Below are positions 22,114-34,875 of a stretch of 64,000 bases of DNA, piece after piece. Source of the stretch: Tubiluchus corallicola. Taxonomy: Eukaryota; Priapulida; Priapulimorpha; Priapulimorphida; Tubiluchidae. Each line of letters starts with the position of its first letter. The stretch's first letter is position 1. A program made the translations under genes and the position numbers. The notes under the pieces are model-generated. The model saw only the letters and a program-made list of their open reading frames with translations, did no database searches and was not told the origin of the DNA. Where the stretch lies: contig JAQGDQ010000023.1 of assembly GCA_030141605.1 (NCBI GenBank), forward strand, positions 124,001 to 188,000, in the 5' to 3' direction.

Positions 22114-24955
22114 AGAAAATTACTGTGTCGCAACTTAAAGATTTCGTCTCAGCGCACTTTCTAAAATTTATGGTCACAAAAACTAGTCAGCTCACTTTAT
22201 TAAACAAAACCACGTCTTTTAATTTGCCTGCTTGACAGCTTTCTTTCACAAGAAATTTATCCCCTTAATATCCTGCGTTGTTTTTTTTTCGTTGTTTTTA
22301 TTTATAGTTATAGAATTTGACGAAAGCCTGAGTTTGACCAGCTGTGTTTATGGCGAATAGTTTAATGCAGACACTTATATCATTATCAGTCATTTATTAT
22401 CAAACTAAGGTTTTGTTCATACAGCTGCCGGTCGTTAAATAAGATTACTTCTACCGATCATTAAGTTAATAAAATGCATTCACAAGTAGACAAATTAGCA
22501 TCATATGGCAGTGGGAGACCTCGTTAATTATGCATTTATTGTGATTCGCAAATAAAATCTCATTACTATTTTTTATTGTGCGTATATGCCATTAGACATC
22601 ATTTGACTAGCTGAAAGAGCTAAAAAGCATAGAAGAACGTGATCAGAACAAAATAATCAGTTCCTTTCATATAAGCACTTAGCACAAGCGGTTTTGTCAC
22701 GACCTGTGCACGTTTACTGAGAGTGAATGCAACAGATATGCGCGTCGAAAAAAAAACAGTAAAAAAGGAGCTTTTGTCTTTAGACAATCAGTTGTCCCGA
22801 CTCCCGAGCAAATTAGCAACGTCAATTAGATTCCGTTGGGTTCTGTCACGCCTTTCCTTTCCAAAGGCTTTTTGAATACATTTACATCTGGCACAGTTAC
22901 AACTATATTTTGCTACACATGAATACACGAATTTTTAACTGTTTATACTGTTTTTTCACTCTTTGTGTGATTTGTGATTGTAGTCGTTCTAGGGTATCGC
23001 GAAAATTATAAAATTAATGTTGAAAAATATTATTTTATTGTAAAATTCTAAAAAACCTAAGATCACTCTGTTGATTAACGACTACACATTTTTTGTTGTT
23101 AATACATGCTTATATAATGGGATATTTTTCTATGATGTTTTTGTACCAATTGAATATTAATAAACACTTTTAAACTCTATAATTTACGTGCCATATTTTC
23201 CCACTCATTTCTGCACAAACAGTTTAGTACAATTTTATTTGCCTATATGTAATTTTATAATTATACAGGTTTTTTATCTTGTGTGTCATATCCTGTCATC
23301 GTCTCTATATTCGCTCAGTTAATGTAAACGTTTTTAATGGTCTGTGTTACCGAACAAAAACAATGAATTCAAGAAAAAACAAAAACCACAGTGGCCTACA
23401 AAGAGCCTAAATTAAAATCGTTGTAAAAACAATAATTTTGTTTCATTGCATACGGTAAATACGTTCAGTAAATGAAAGGCTGATAACGAATCAGTGAATA
23501 TTTAAAGTTTCCGTACAAGAGATGCGAGGGTATTTCTGCAAATTATAGAGCAGGCAATGGCAAAAAAGGTACAAAAAAACTGTAAACCACGCTAACAAAA
23601 CAACCAACAAATATTTGCAAAAAATAGTCGAACAGACTGTGTCATGACTTGAACTAGGCAATCAGTCACTTAATAGTCCTAGTGTGAACCAGGCATGCAT
23701 GCTTTAAAATATTGCAAAACTTGACAGAGATAGCGCTTCCCATGGGACTGTGGGAAGAAAATGTGTCATTCACTTGATTATCGCAATCGGTGCAGCTCCT
23801 GCTAAGAGGAACTGAAGCATATAAAGTAAAATGAAACAATAATTTGTTCAAAAAGTTCTGGTGAATAAAATTTAAAAACTTTTTCAATTATTCGTTGGTT
23901 AGTTTTGTAACGTGCCAGCCTGTTTGTGCCGCCTTGTTGCAGAGAGTAATTTTTATTTTTTTTATTTTGGTTATTATTCCAATTTACACAATTTAAAGAA
24001 ATGATTTTACGGGTCTTGAAATCTTATACGGTTACTTTACGTATCTGGCGTAAGAAAATCATCTGAATTGAATAGACAGTATATTATGTATTTTAAAGAG
24101 AATTCAATTTGGCTCAGTCTTTTGCCAGACACTATGCCTACACTCGCTGGTTTGAAAATAAAATATTGCATATAAATCGTCCTTAAATTGGTTGCTCAAG
24201 GTAAAGGGGTTAGTGCTAGACGAAAGCGGATGAACGCAGAACTAGAAAACAGAATTATTATAATTAATTTGCCATGGTAAGAGGTTAAAGCAGTGAGGTT
24301 TCCGCAAGTAGGGAAACTTTCTGTTAAGTAATTCCAAATATAAGAGGCTCGATAGAAAAAATTGATTAACATTTCTTGAATCAGGGAGTTTTCAGGGTAA
24401 GACGATGAGAAGCAGTAGCAAAACTAGTACTCGTAGCGACCTATCGGCGTTTAGAAACTGCAAGGTAAAGTCTAAAAGCATCTTCACTGGTGCCATAAGT
24501 AGAAATATAAAGTCGATGCTGCAACAATGCTTAGACGAACAAAAAGAATTGTACATGAGAATTACATGAAATAAAACTTGATTGCTAAATTTAAGTGGTA
24601 AATGCCACAAAAATTCATTTCGTATTTTTTATTTACTGGCATGCTATTAGCTTTGCAAACACCCACATGATGATACATTTTAATTGACGTATCTTAATGC
24701 TACCCGGAAATTAGACATAATCTCAACAGTTTATCGACGACCAATCACCGCCGATGCCGAGGATCTTCTGTGATTAAATTTGTCTGACCTTATATAGTAG
24801 AACTGATTGACAACTGAACTGAAGAGAGAGACGTTCAGCTGCTAAAATGGGTTTTAATATAATTATAGCTATAGTTGGAAGGACATTAAGAAGACAAGAT
24901 CAAAAGACGATTTTAGGGACAACACACAACACTAATTTGCCATGAAGCCTACTTT
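22114..24955. other. Intergenic DNA, little recognisable
   Basis: AT-rich with no confident gene. The minus-strand frame at 23666-23887 contains SHSPMGSAIS, which recalls the G.PMGS.LSP motif of Penelope-like reverse transcriptases, but nothing flanking it supports the match. Confidence 0.35.
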
Positions 24956-25038
<83 letters not shown>

Positions 25039-25124
25039 TAACGACAATGACAATGACAACGACAACAACAACAACAATAACAATAATAATAATAATAACA
25101 ACAACAACAACAACAACAGTAATA
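24956..25124. repeat. (TAA)n-(CAA)n trinucleotide repeat
   Basis: About 28 TAA units grading into CAA, GAC and TAA variants. The poly-Ile and Thr frames are artefacts. Confidence 0.95.
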
Positions 25125-25511
25125 ATGACCATGAACTACATAAGGCTTGCCATCATGAACACTTTCAATTATGTACTCACATAATAGAATGAACCAACAG
25201 TTGTCTTCTATTGGCCATAACGTTGGTCTTGTAATTGAAAGGTCACCTGTTGTAATCCAAGCTTAGTGTTTCGCTTTCTGTTTAGTTTAATCGAACATTC
25301 ATTAAATTTAGACTGCAAACCAATTCATAAATAGGCTTCATTCCTTCTCCAATAAATAATTTTGAAATTTAAAATTATAAAAAAGTAATTAATTGCCCAG
25401 GATCTGAATTAATTAAAAGAAAAGAAATAGTGTGGATACGTTAGCGATTGGAAATGTTCTGTTGGCCGTTTGAGCTATTACAATTGCATTAAGATGTGCC
25501 ATGATTACAGA

Positions 25512-25605
25512 GCGCTGTGTGGCGCAGTAGTCATAGTGTTGACTTTGTAATCCAAAGGTAACTGGTTCAAATGCAGTGCAGATTCAGTCACGACTTTTCC
25601 CACAT
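25512..25605 (+). repeat. tRNA-derived SINE head
   Basis: A-box TGGCGCAGTAG (25520-25530), the anticodon-arm-like TTTGTAATCCAAAGG, and B-box GGTTCAAATGC (25564-25574), in tRNA order and spacing. Base changes in the arms argue for a SINE or pseudo-tRNA. A more decayed relative (TTGTAATTGAAAGGTCACC) lies at 25225-25260. Confidence 0.6.
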
Positions 25606-26296
25606 TTACTTCTTTTCGGTCAACTTTCGGTCTCAAAACTTCAATAAAGTGACTTCATTCAATCGCTAATAAGTAATGTTGAAATTAAGAAAATAAAAAA
25701 CTCATTACAAAAATCCATTTCAATACAAGTGACCTTGTAAGACAATACACAGAGAAAACACAGCCTACGTTTTGAGTATGTAAGTAACATAACAAAAAAC
25801 GATACAAGCCGCCTTTCGAACTACGGGTCAACGGGCTCTACTGATTTCTCACGGCAACGTGAAATACAAAGGAATTTATTTGTTCACTGTGGGGAATCAC
25901 TGGCCCGCAGTTCAAAAGAGAGACTTGCGCTTCTTAATTAACCGAATTAACTAGCAAATTAACGTTATAATTATTTTATATTATTTATTTCGCATAAAAT
26001 GCAGCTCCTTATGCTGCGTATGCAATAAAACGAATAACACAAAACAGTAAAATAGAGTACATGGGACAGCAGAATACACCTGCATGTCTTGTTTCACGCA
26101 GCTTAACTATAGATCTTTTCACATTGAAATTATAACTTGGCGCACAATCATACTTTAGTTTCTGCTCAAAATCACTGGCATGCGTAAAATATAAAAAATT
26201 CGGGACATACAGCTTTTACTACTGTTTTGCACCATACTTTAAAAAATTATCAGTTAATTGCTTATTATTAAAAATAGCGACGATCAGACTGCAATA

Positions 26297-26374
26297 AGGG
26301 CGTATTTACATGGTGCGTTTTTGGCGCATGAGTCAGACGCATGCGTGGAAAACGCACCGTGTAAATAGGCCCTA
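26297..26374. mobile_element. Short foldback element
   Basis: The outer arms AGGGCGTATTTACATGGTGC and the reverse complement AGGGCCTATTTACACGGTGC pair over about 28 bp including GTTTT, with a short GC-richer centre. The arm start resembles the hAT MITE terminus at 29918 (GGGCCTATTT). I see no convincing target-site duplication. Confidence 0.6.
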
Positions 26375-26744
26375 AGAAACCAGGCATTCGCAGCGACGTT
26401 CGATCATTTTAGCAGGTAAGAAAACTGGTTGTGGTTCAACGCCGAGCAAAGCTTAAGTTTTTTAGAGGACGCATGGGTCATTGGTTTAGATATTGATGCG
26501 CACACAGCAGTGAAAAAATAGGAATCTCTATTGCTTGAAGAAAGAGAAGAGGGAAGAGAAAAAGCCAAGCGGTTCTAGGAAATGCGGTTCCCGCTGTTAA
26601 AATAATACACGAAGTCTAGAAAAAGCGCTCAACGTGACCTTCAACTATAAATCAAAGTTCGATGGTTATCAAACGATGGCGCAAACTCAAAAAAAATATT
26701 TGAATTTTGATACAAATTTTAAAGATAAGAAATGCGAAAAGATT

Positions 26745-26815
26745 GCAATATAACTGGTCAGAACCAGGGACATTCTGCTTACAAAACAGACATCTTAGAC
26801 CACCAGGCCACCGTA
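26745..26815 (-). repeat. tRNA-derived SINE head
   Basis: The minus strand reads GGTGGCCTGGTGGTCTAAG (A-box) then CCCTGGTTCTGACC (B-box, 26756-26765), with a pseudo-anticodon arm between. The B-box carries T to C/G changes relative to a functional tRNA. Confidence 0.5.
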
Positions 26816-27280
26816 TTCCTCAGTGATCAAAGCAGTCCAAATTTCATCCTTTATTGAAGGCTAGTAAATATTTCTTTACCTGGTTTATTGCAATTGTCAC
26901 TATAGTTAGTGTAGTGTTCAAAATGAATACGGCACTATAAATTTAGCTATTTTTATTTTTGGCCTTACATTTCTTTAAATTTGTATTACAATTTAGCGTA
27001 CATATCAATGCACACAAACACTTCACGTTTGCGCTTTTGTCTGAGCAGCAGCAGCAGCGTTATAGTTGACGGAATTCTCAAGGAGAGTCGCACTAACGGG
27101 AAAAACCGCAGAAAACAGTGTCAATTATTAGCATCATTCCCTGCTGGACAATGCATGTCAAGTTGTAAAGAAATTACACATCCAGTAATTAGAATTAGTT
27201 ATTAAAACTGGGAAATGATGTCAAGTCACGCGCAAAACATCTAATTTTAATCGTAATTAGCGCAAGTAATTGTTTCGTAA

Positions 27281-28905
27281 GTTACTTAAACTCGGTAAAC
27301 GAATGATAGCTAAACTCAGTAAACGAATAATAGCTAAACTCAGTAAACGAATGATAGTTAAACTCAGTAAACGAATGATAGTTAAACTCAGTAAACGAAT
27401 GATAGCTGAACTCAGTAAACGAATAATAGCTGAACTCAGTAAACGAATGATAGTTAAACTCAGTAAACGAATGATAGTTAAACTCAGTAAACGAATGATA
27501 GTTAAACTCAGTAAACGAATGATAGCTGAACTCAGTAAACGAATAATAGCTAAACTCAGTAAACGAATGATAGTTAAACTCAGTAAACGAATGATAGCTG
27601 AACTCAGTAAACGAATAATAGCTGAACTCAGTAAACGAATGATAGTTAAACTCAGTAAACGAATGATAGCTGAACTCAGTAAACGAATAATAGCTGAACT
27701 CAGTAAACGAATGATAGCTAAACTCAGTAAACGAATGATAGCTAAACTCAGTAAACGAATGATAGCTAAACTCAGTAAACGAATGTTAGTTAAACTCAGT
27801 AAACGAATGATAGCTAAACTCAGTAAACGAATGATAGCTAAACTCAGTAAACGAATGATAGCTAAACTCAGTAAACGAATAATAGCTAAACTCAGTAAAC
27901 GAATGATAGCTAAACTCAGTAAACGAATGATAGCTAAACTCAGTAAACGAATGATAGTTAAACTCAGTAAACGAATGATAGTTAAACTCAGTAAACGAAT
28001 GATAGTTAAACTCAGTAAACGAATGATAGTTAAACTCAGTAAACGAATGATAGTTAAACTCAGTAAACGAATGATAGCTAAACTCAGTAAACGAATGATA
28101 GCTAAACTCAGTAAACGAATAATAGCTAAACTCAGTAAACGAATGATAGCTAAACTCAGTAAACGAATGATAGTTAAACTCAGTAAACGAATGATAGTTA
28201 AACTCAGTAAACGAATAATAGTTAAACTCAGTAAACGAATGATAGCTAAACTCAGTAAACGAATAATAGCTAAACTCAGTAAACGAATGATAGCTAAACT
28301 CAGTAAACGAATAATAGCTAAACTCAGTAAACGAATGATAGTTAAACTCAGTAAACGAATGATAGCTAAACTCAGTAAACGAATAATAGCTAAACTCAGT
28401 AAACGAATGATAGTTAAACTCAGTAAACGAATGATAGTTAAACTCAGTAAACGAATAATAGCTAAACTCAGTAAACGAATGATAGTTAAAACCAGTAAAC
28501 GAATGATAGTTAAACTCAGTAAACGAATAATAGCTAAACTCAGTAAACGAATGATAGCTAAACTCAGTAAACGAATGATAGTTAAACTCAGTAAACGAAT
28601 GATAGTTAAACTCAGTAAACGAATAATAGCTAAACTCAGTAAACGAATGATAGCTAAACTCAGTAAACGAATAATAGCTAAACTCAGTAAACGAATGTTA
28701 GTTAAACTCAGTAAACGAATAATAGCTAAACTCAGTAAACGAATGATAGCTAAACTCAGTAAACGAATAATAGCTAAACTCAGTAAACGAATGATAGCTA
28801 AACTCAGTAAACGAATGATAGTTAAAACCAGTAAACGAATAATAGCTAAACTCAGTAAACGAATGATAGTTAAAACCAGTAAACGAATGATAGTTAAACT
28901 CAGAG
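27281..28905. repeat. 24-bp minisatellite, ~67 copies
   Basis: The unit ACTCAGTAAACGAATGATAG plus CTAA is repeated in register for 1.6 kb. Variation is confined to a few sites (AATGAT/AATAAT, AGCT/AGTT, AAA/GAA and rare CC). Because the period is a multiple of three, one frame on the plus strand (KLSKRMIA repeats, 547 codons) and one on the minus strand stay open throughout. The open frame therefore carries no evidence of selection, and no gene is called. Variant units recur in blocks, suggesting multi-unit duplications. Confidence 0.97.
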
Positions 28906-29186
28906 CTGCTTAATGAGTGCATTTTTATATTTTTATATGCCTTTTTTACAAATTACGTTGTTCAATGTTATATACTTTCATATCACATCTAGGCAACTGT
29001 TTTTACTCTTATTCTTTATCTTGATCAATTCTAAGTGTATTGCGCACAAGTGTATGTATGCATCTCCATTGTATGTAGTTAGCCATTTTCGGCTTTTCAC
29101 TATGTTTAAATACATCACTCAGTTTTCACTCAATTTAAAGAATCTGCTGTAAATGCCTCTGTTTTTTATTTACTGAAAGTGTTTTA

Positions 29187-29440
29187 ATTGTATTGTACTG
29201 CACTGCACTGTATTGTATTGTATTGTATTGTATTGTATTGTATTGTATTGTATTGCATTGCATTGCATTGCATTGCATTGCATTGCATTGCATTGCATTG
29301 CATTGCATTGCATTGCATTGCATTGCATTGCATTGTATTGTATTATTGCATTATATTGTATTGTGTTGTGCTGTATTGTATTGCATTGCATTGCATTGTA
29401 TTGTATTGTACTTTACTGTTGCGTAGTGTATTGTGTTGCA
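29187..29440. repeat. Pentamer array (ATTGT/ATTGC)n
   Basis: About 50 units in homogeneous sub-blocks (TGTAT run, TGCAT run, mixed end) with a few ACTGC units. The Cys/Ile/Leu and Met/Gln/Cys frames are artefacts. Confidence 0.97.
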
Positions 29441-29917
29441 CTTACATCTCCATTGTATGTAACCGTCCTGCTGCTACCTTGGTCGTTCTTGACGTGATGT
29501 TTTTTCGCAGCTGCTTGCCAACGCGAAAACTTTTTAAAAGTGTCAATAAACGATTTTCTAACGCGAAAATACAACACCTAGTGGTCGTGTTGAATAGAAA
29601 AGGGTAAACATTTTCATCCATTATGCATGAGTTTAGAATAATATTCAATTTACGGGATTGATAGGATACTGTAGAAGCTGATTTATGCGACACTTAGCAC
29701 TCGCCTAATTTGGTTCTTGTAAGCAGCGCACCCTGATTTATGAGTGAGAAATTTCACGATCCCAAATTTATCAGCCAGAAATATGGTTTATGGGGTACTA
29801 CCCTAATACTTCCTAAGCAACTTTAGTCAAATAAGGTTAGTAGAGGTGGACTAGTGTTATAGAAAGTTATTACTATTCTATTCAAGCAGAAGCACTCACA
29901 AAAGTGAGTAGTGGGAT

Positions 29918-30353
<436 letters not shown>

Positions 30354-30529
30354 AGTGGGATCAGAATAAGTAATCGACGACTCACAGACTAAATATTCAG
30401 TTTTTAATGAATGTGTCACTACCAGAAAAAACTGTGAAATTGTTCCATAATTGCCATCCATTAATGTGCCATCTGTGACCTTCAAGTGATTCTAAATACA
30501 GGGGCGGAGGTGACAGAGACACCGTCAGT

Positions 30530-30600
30530 AGTACGGGTAGTGGTAGCAGCAGCAGTGGCGGCGGTGGCAGCTGCAGCAGTAGTAGTAATAGTAGTTATAT
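30530..30600. repeat. Imperfect (AGC/AGT/GGC)n triplets
   Basis: Short triplet-rich stretch just beyond the MITE, with no gene support. Confidence 0.8.
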
Positions 30601-31885
30601 ATTTCTCGTAAAGTTACTTTTTGGATATCACTGTAGTGTAGAATCATTAACACACTCTCCACAATCATCTATGTTGATTGTTGGCTTTTCTTCGGAAATA
30701 TATAGCCTAACAGATCAGCCTGTATTTTATGCAGCATGACGATAGTTATCATGAGCTACCACAATGATTATAAATGAACGAATGATTTGTGTAAGCTGGA
30801 AATTTTTCACAGCTAACATTATAAATTCTCGGCCAGACTACTCTAGCTACGATTAGTTCCCAGACACGTTAGCAAAGTGTTTCATATTCCATAAATCTGC
30901 CTTGCAATTACTGCTGTCCGGCTAAATACTATCATTAAAAAAAGAGAGTAATAGACTATCGCATGTCTATAAACCCGGTGATTCTAGATATCTGAAAGTG
31001 AACAGGTCATGTCCTGGACTGGACCAGCGATGTTGCGTTTCTTGGTATGCACATCAACTTAAATTCGATTAAATCAGTTGCAAAGGTGCAATAAATACCT
31101 TTAATAAATGGAAATTAAAGTTCATGTAAAAATTGAACCACGAGTCAAACTTCTACTTCTGCGCAAAGCATACAGTACCTGTAGTTAGGTAAACATGATA
31201 TTGCTGTATTTTTGTAATTTTAATAGTCATATACTAATTGAAATAGTCATTTCAATAACAAGCATTGTGTAATTTTAATAGTCTATCATATTTACTTTTT
31301 ACTAGTGTGATAATGCAATTTTTATAACGATTTTTCTTGTGCTTTAGATTTTAGGTAATTTTCTTTTATTTTTGTACAGCCCCATTAACAGTATTTCAAT
31401 ATTGTGATGAGTGCTTATCAATAATAATGTGTAACTGTAACATTGTAACTGTTGCATGGTATACGGTAGTTTTTTGTGCATTCTGTGCCATTACTATAAT
31501 ATAAACTTGCAGTAGAAATTTTTTGCTTTGATTGTACTGTATTTTACTGCATTTATATGCACTAAGATATAATAAAACATCTTGTATTCCTGTAACATAT
31601 CATTGCCCATACCCGGCACGTCCTGTCCCTCTAAATGAAAAAAATTTATGGTAACTTCGGTGAATTATTTACGTTATTAGTTGTGTTGTTTGATCAGTAT
31701 TAAATTTATACTTGGCTGGGCAGATTTGACATTTCTGTAAATACGCTAAGGAATTGATAATCTGGGGAGGCAAACACGTATAAATTTTCAAAAGTCACAA
31801 ACTTATGCTGCGCATCTCGCATGAAATACTTCGACGTTTCTACTGTCTGAGACTCTTGGTGAATCGTGAAGTTCAAATGATCGCC
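30601..31885. other. Intergenic DNA, nothing recognised
   Basis: AT-rich sequence without supported genes. An AATAAAA-containing end near 31570 could be a retroelement UTR, but there is no other evidence. Confidence 0.4.
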
Positions 31886-31889
31886 ACAT

Positions 31890-32045
<156 letters not shown>

Positions 32046-32104
32046 TTTATCACAGTCCCGACAAATAGGCGCGGTACCGTGATAAGCATGATCATGAAGT
32101 GCAG

Positions 32105-32250
32105 TATTCATCTGTGACGTCGTGTGACGTAGACCCCATTTTCGTGACATCACGTCAGAGTCTTATAGTTATCTTCGCACACGCAAACGTTGACGTACAA
32201 AGAAGATGCCTACCATAGCACAATTTGTGGTTTGTTTGTGACGTAAGCGA
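32105..32250. promoter_or_regulatory. Cluster of TGACG (CRE half-site) motifs
   Basis: TGACGTCG, GTGACGTAG, TGACATCACGTCAG, TTGACGTAC and GTGACGTAAG occur within about 145 bp of otherwise AT-rich DNA. Such density is unusual, but no transcript start or adjacent gene is identified, so a regulatory role is a guess. Confidence 0.25.
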
Positions 32251-32389
32251 TAGCTGCGTTCGGTTGCCGTCAATTAACTTTCCAAGCTGATTATTCAAAT
32301 ATAAGAAACAACTGCTAACTTTTTTAGACAAGAAAATGCATATCTCGGACAGTAAATTAAAATTAGAATGAGCCTAATCTATCGTACAG

Positions 32390-32610
32390 TTTTCCTTTAA
32401 GTGTTCCTGTTTATGATAATGACAATTCATTAGTAGAACTGCAAAACATTAAAGCTTGGTGAACGGAAATAAAATGTCTCAACATTTCTAAGACGAAAGA
32501 AATGGTGTTTGATTTTAGAAAATCTGCAACTTCTCCTAAAGAATCAGTTGGAGTAAAGAGACTACCGCATTTAAATCTACATGGAGTAACATTATTTACT
32601 AAAAATTACT
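32390..32610 (+). mobile_element. Non-LTR RT fragment
   Basis: Broken frame reading NDNSLVELQN then CLNISKTKEMVFDFRKSA and LPHLNLHGV. This matches the region just after the RT catalytic motif (LN..KTKEMVFDFR). It is a short dead fragment. Confidence 0.7.
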
Positions 32611-33152
32611 TTGTCTTATACACATTTTAGTATCCAAAGATCTGTCTTGATTAAAGTTTTTATTGATCTATTGTAAGTTTATTAGTAGATGTATTTTAAA
32701 CTGAAATATTGTAGGTCACTTTGTTTAAATATTAGGCTTTTTCTTTTTACACTATTGTAAATTAAGGAAGGAGAATGGTAACTTTTTCTTAAGGAAAATA
32801 AGATGACGTCAAACTAAAATTTTTGTCAGCTCAAAGGACTCAGAGATTCTTCACATTGTATGTAATTTGTACTAAAATATTTTAGCACCAGTATGTAATT
32901 ATGATGTAACTATGACTAACATATGTTGTATAAATTTAATACTGTATATATATGTGTGTGTGTGTGTGTAATTACGTGTGTATCTTTTACCTTTTGTATA
33001 TATGTAATGTTTGTTGTGTTGTGCGGGTCTTTACATCAAAGTTTGGTGTTCTGTCTTTGGTTTAAGCTTATGTACTTAACTCACATCATTGTGTTGTTAT
33101 TAATGTAGTAACAATTTTAATTTTTTTAGATATATATGTATTTATATTTTTG

Positions 33153-33441
33153 TATTATTGTATTGTATTGTGTTGTATTGCATTGCAGTGCATTGTATTG
33201 TACTGTACTGCACTGCACTGCACTGCACTGTACTGTACTGTACTGTACTGTACTGTACTGTACTGTACTGTACTGTACTGTACTGTACTGTACTGTACTG
33301 TACTGTACTGTACTGTACTGTACTGTACTGTACTGTACTGCACTGCACTGCACTGCACTGTACTGTACTGTACTGTACTGTACTGTACTGTACTGTACTG
33401 TACTGTATTGTATTGTATCGTACTGTATTGTGTTGTATTGG
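33153..33441. repeat. Pentamer array (ACTGT/ACTGC)n
   Basis: About 57 units, mainly TACTG with two blocks of CACTG, flanked on both sides by ATTGT units that match the array at 29187-29440. All Tyr/Cys/Thr/Val frames are artefacts. Confidence 0.97.
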
Positions 33442-33690
33442 GTGCATAGTGTTCATCCAATAAATATAAAATATTGCCTATTACACTACACCGTCTGGTC
33501 ATTTTCCTCAGGAAATGTATAAGCATGTGAACGTGTTTAAATTCGTTATCTCATCTTAAAAGATCATCCACAGTAATTGACAAGATACCAGTCTTGCTAC
33601 AATCAACAAAACAAGTAAAATTTGCTTTTCAGCAAGCAGGTTTATGTAAAACATCTTCATGTAATTTGATTTATCACGTAATCTTTGTTG

Positions 33691-34875
33691 TAAGCTTAAG
33701 TGGGAAACGGTGATAATCTGGGATAAGCCCAGTTGAAAAAGCTTATCTCAGAAAAAGTTTAACCATGAAAATTTTTCGTGACAATCACTCAACATTTTAG
33801 CGAGGTATTGCGGGGAAAACATGGTCAGGGGTCAAAACGTGATTTTGATATCCAACTCTAGTTTTTATTACTTAATTAGTGCATACTTGCTGATGATGGA
33901 GTTTGTGGCTTTGTACCTTTTTAGTTTTTACTCTGTAAAAATATTAATGGGTCCAGCTCATCACAAGATATTTTCTAATTACTCAGAAATAATGAGAAGA
34001 AAATGGGTAAAATATCAGAGATGCAGAATTTTCAATTTGCACCTGGTTTTGTCGTTACACGTGTATGAGAAGCGTGTGTGATTATATAAAGCTATTTATT
34101 AAGTCGTAAAGTTGTGTACCAGCAAAATGAGGTCTACTATACTTGCACGATGTCATAAACTGCATCAGCTATAGAAATAGACATGTACTAGTAACAACTT
34201 CACCATGATAACTGGTATCATATTAACAACACAAATCAACAACAATACGCCTTCAGCAAACAGTATCAGTGGAGGCAAGCAGTTCCACACAATCCAGTTA
34301 CTACCAGCATAATAATCATCAGTCACAGCCCCGTAATTAGCACAGTTGCCGTAATTAGTACATTCCCTTCAGCACCAACTGCAACAGGGTAAAAATGACG
34401 CCAATAATCCCTTGCTTCCCTAACAACAAAAATAATTCAATGACTCGTTTTAAAATTAAAAGCATTGTCCGAGCTCTGCAATCAGATAATGGGTACATTT
34501 TTGTTTGTAGATACAATCATAGATGTATTTTAGGTATTTTTGAATGTACGAAACAAATTTTAAATAATAAAAAACTTTGTTTAACTACCAGGTACATCTT
34601 GTCAATGAATAATCAAAATATTTAATAGCAAATTAAAATTCTTATCTTAGATAATAGATAATACGTTTTTTCTGCATTATAATTACAGCGATGCACCATA
34701 TTTCTAGGATAAGGAATCTTTTCAAGTTAAGAACAGTGATTATCAATGTTTATCAGCATTTCCACACTTGGCCACTTAAGCTTACAGGCCTAAACATAAG
34801 CAGGATGTTTTCTAGGATAAGAAATTTCTTCAAGAGTGACTATACAGGTTTATCACTGTTTCCCACTTAAGCTTA
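33691..34875. repeat. Inverted-repeat pair bounding ~1.19 kb
   Basis: TAAGCTTAAGTGGGAAACGG at 33691 is matched by the inverted TAAGCTTAAGTGGGAAACAG ending at 34875; weaker pairing extends 30 bp further inside. A third, diverged copy lies at 34701-34785. No transposase frame lies between the arms. It could be a DNA transposon remnant or two oppositely inserted copies of one repeat. No convincing target duplication is seen. Confidence 0.5.

Noticed and set aside
21640-22133. Minus-strand LYTLYHLY-repeat proteins
   Set aside because: Degenerate 38-bp minisatellite; frames drift with each unit.
23666-23887. Penelope-like RT motif SHSPMGSAIS
   Set aside because: Only a short motif matches, with no catalytic YxDD or flanking conserved blocks, so it could be chance.
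27281-28905. CRISPR array
   Set aside because: Repeats are directly contiguous with no unique spacers, and the window is from an animal genome.
27270-28913. 547-codon open frame KLSKRMIA repeats as a gene
   Set aside because: The 24-bp tandem unit is a multiple of three, so one frame on each strand stays open automatically. There are no non-repeat domains and no sign of codon selection.
29188-29607. Cys/Ile/Leu/His-rich frames over the first pentamer array
   Set aside because: Artefact of the 5-bp repeat reading open in several frames.
33136-33526. Tyr/Cys/Thr/Val frames over the second pentamer array
   Set aside because: Same artefact.
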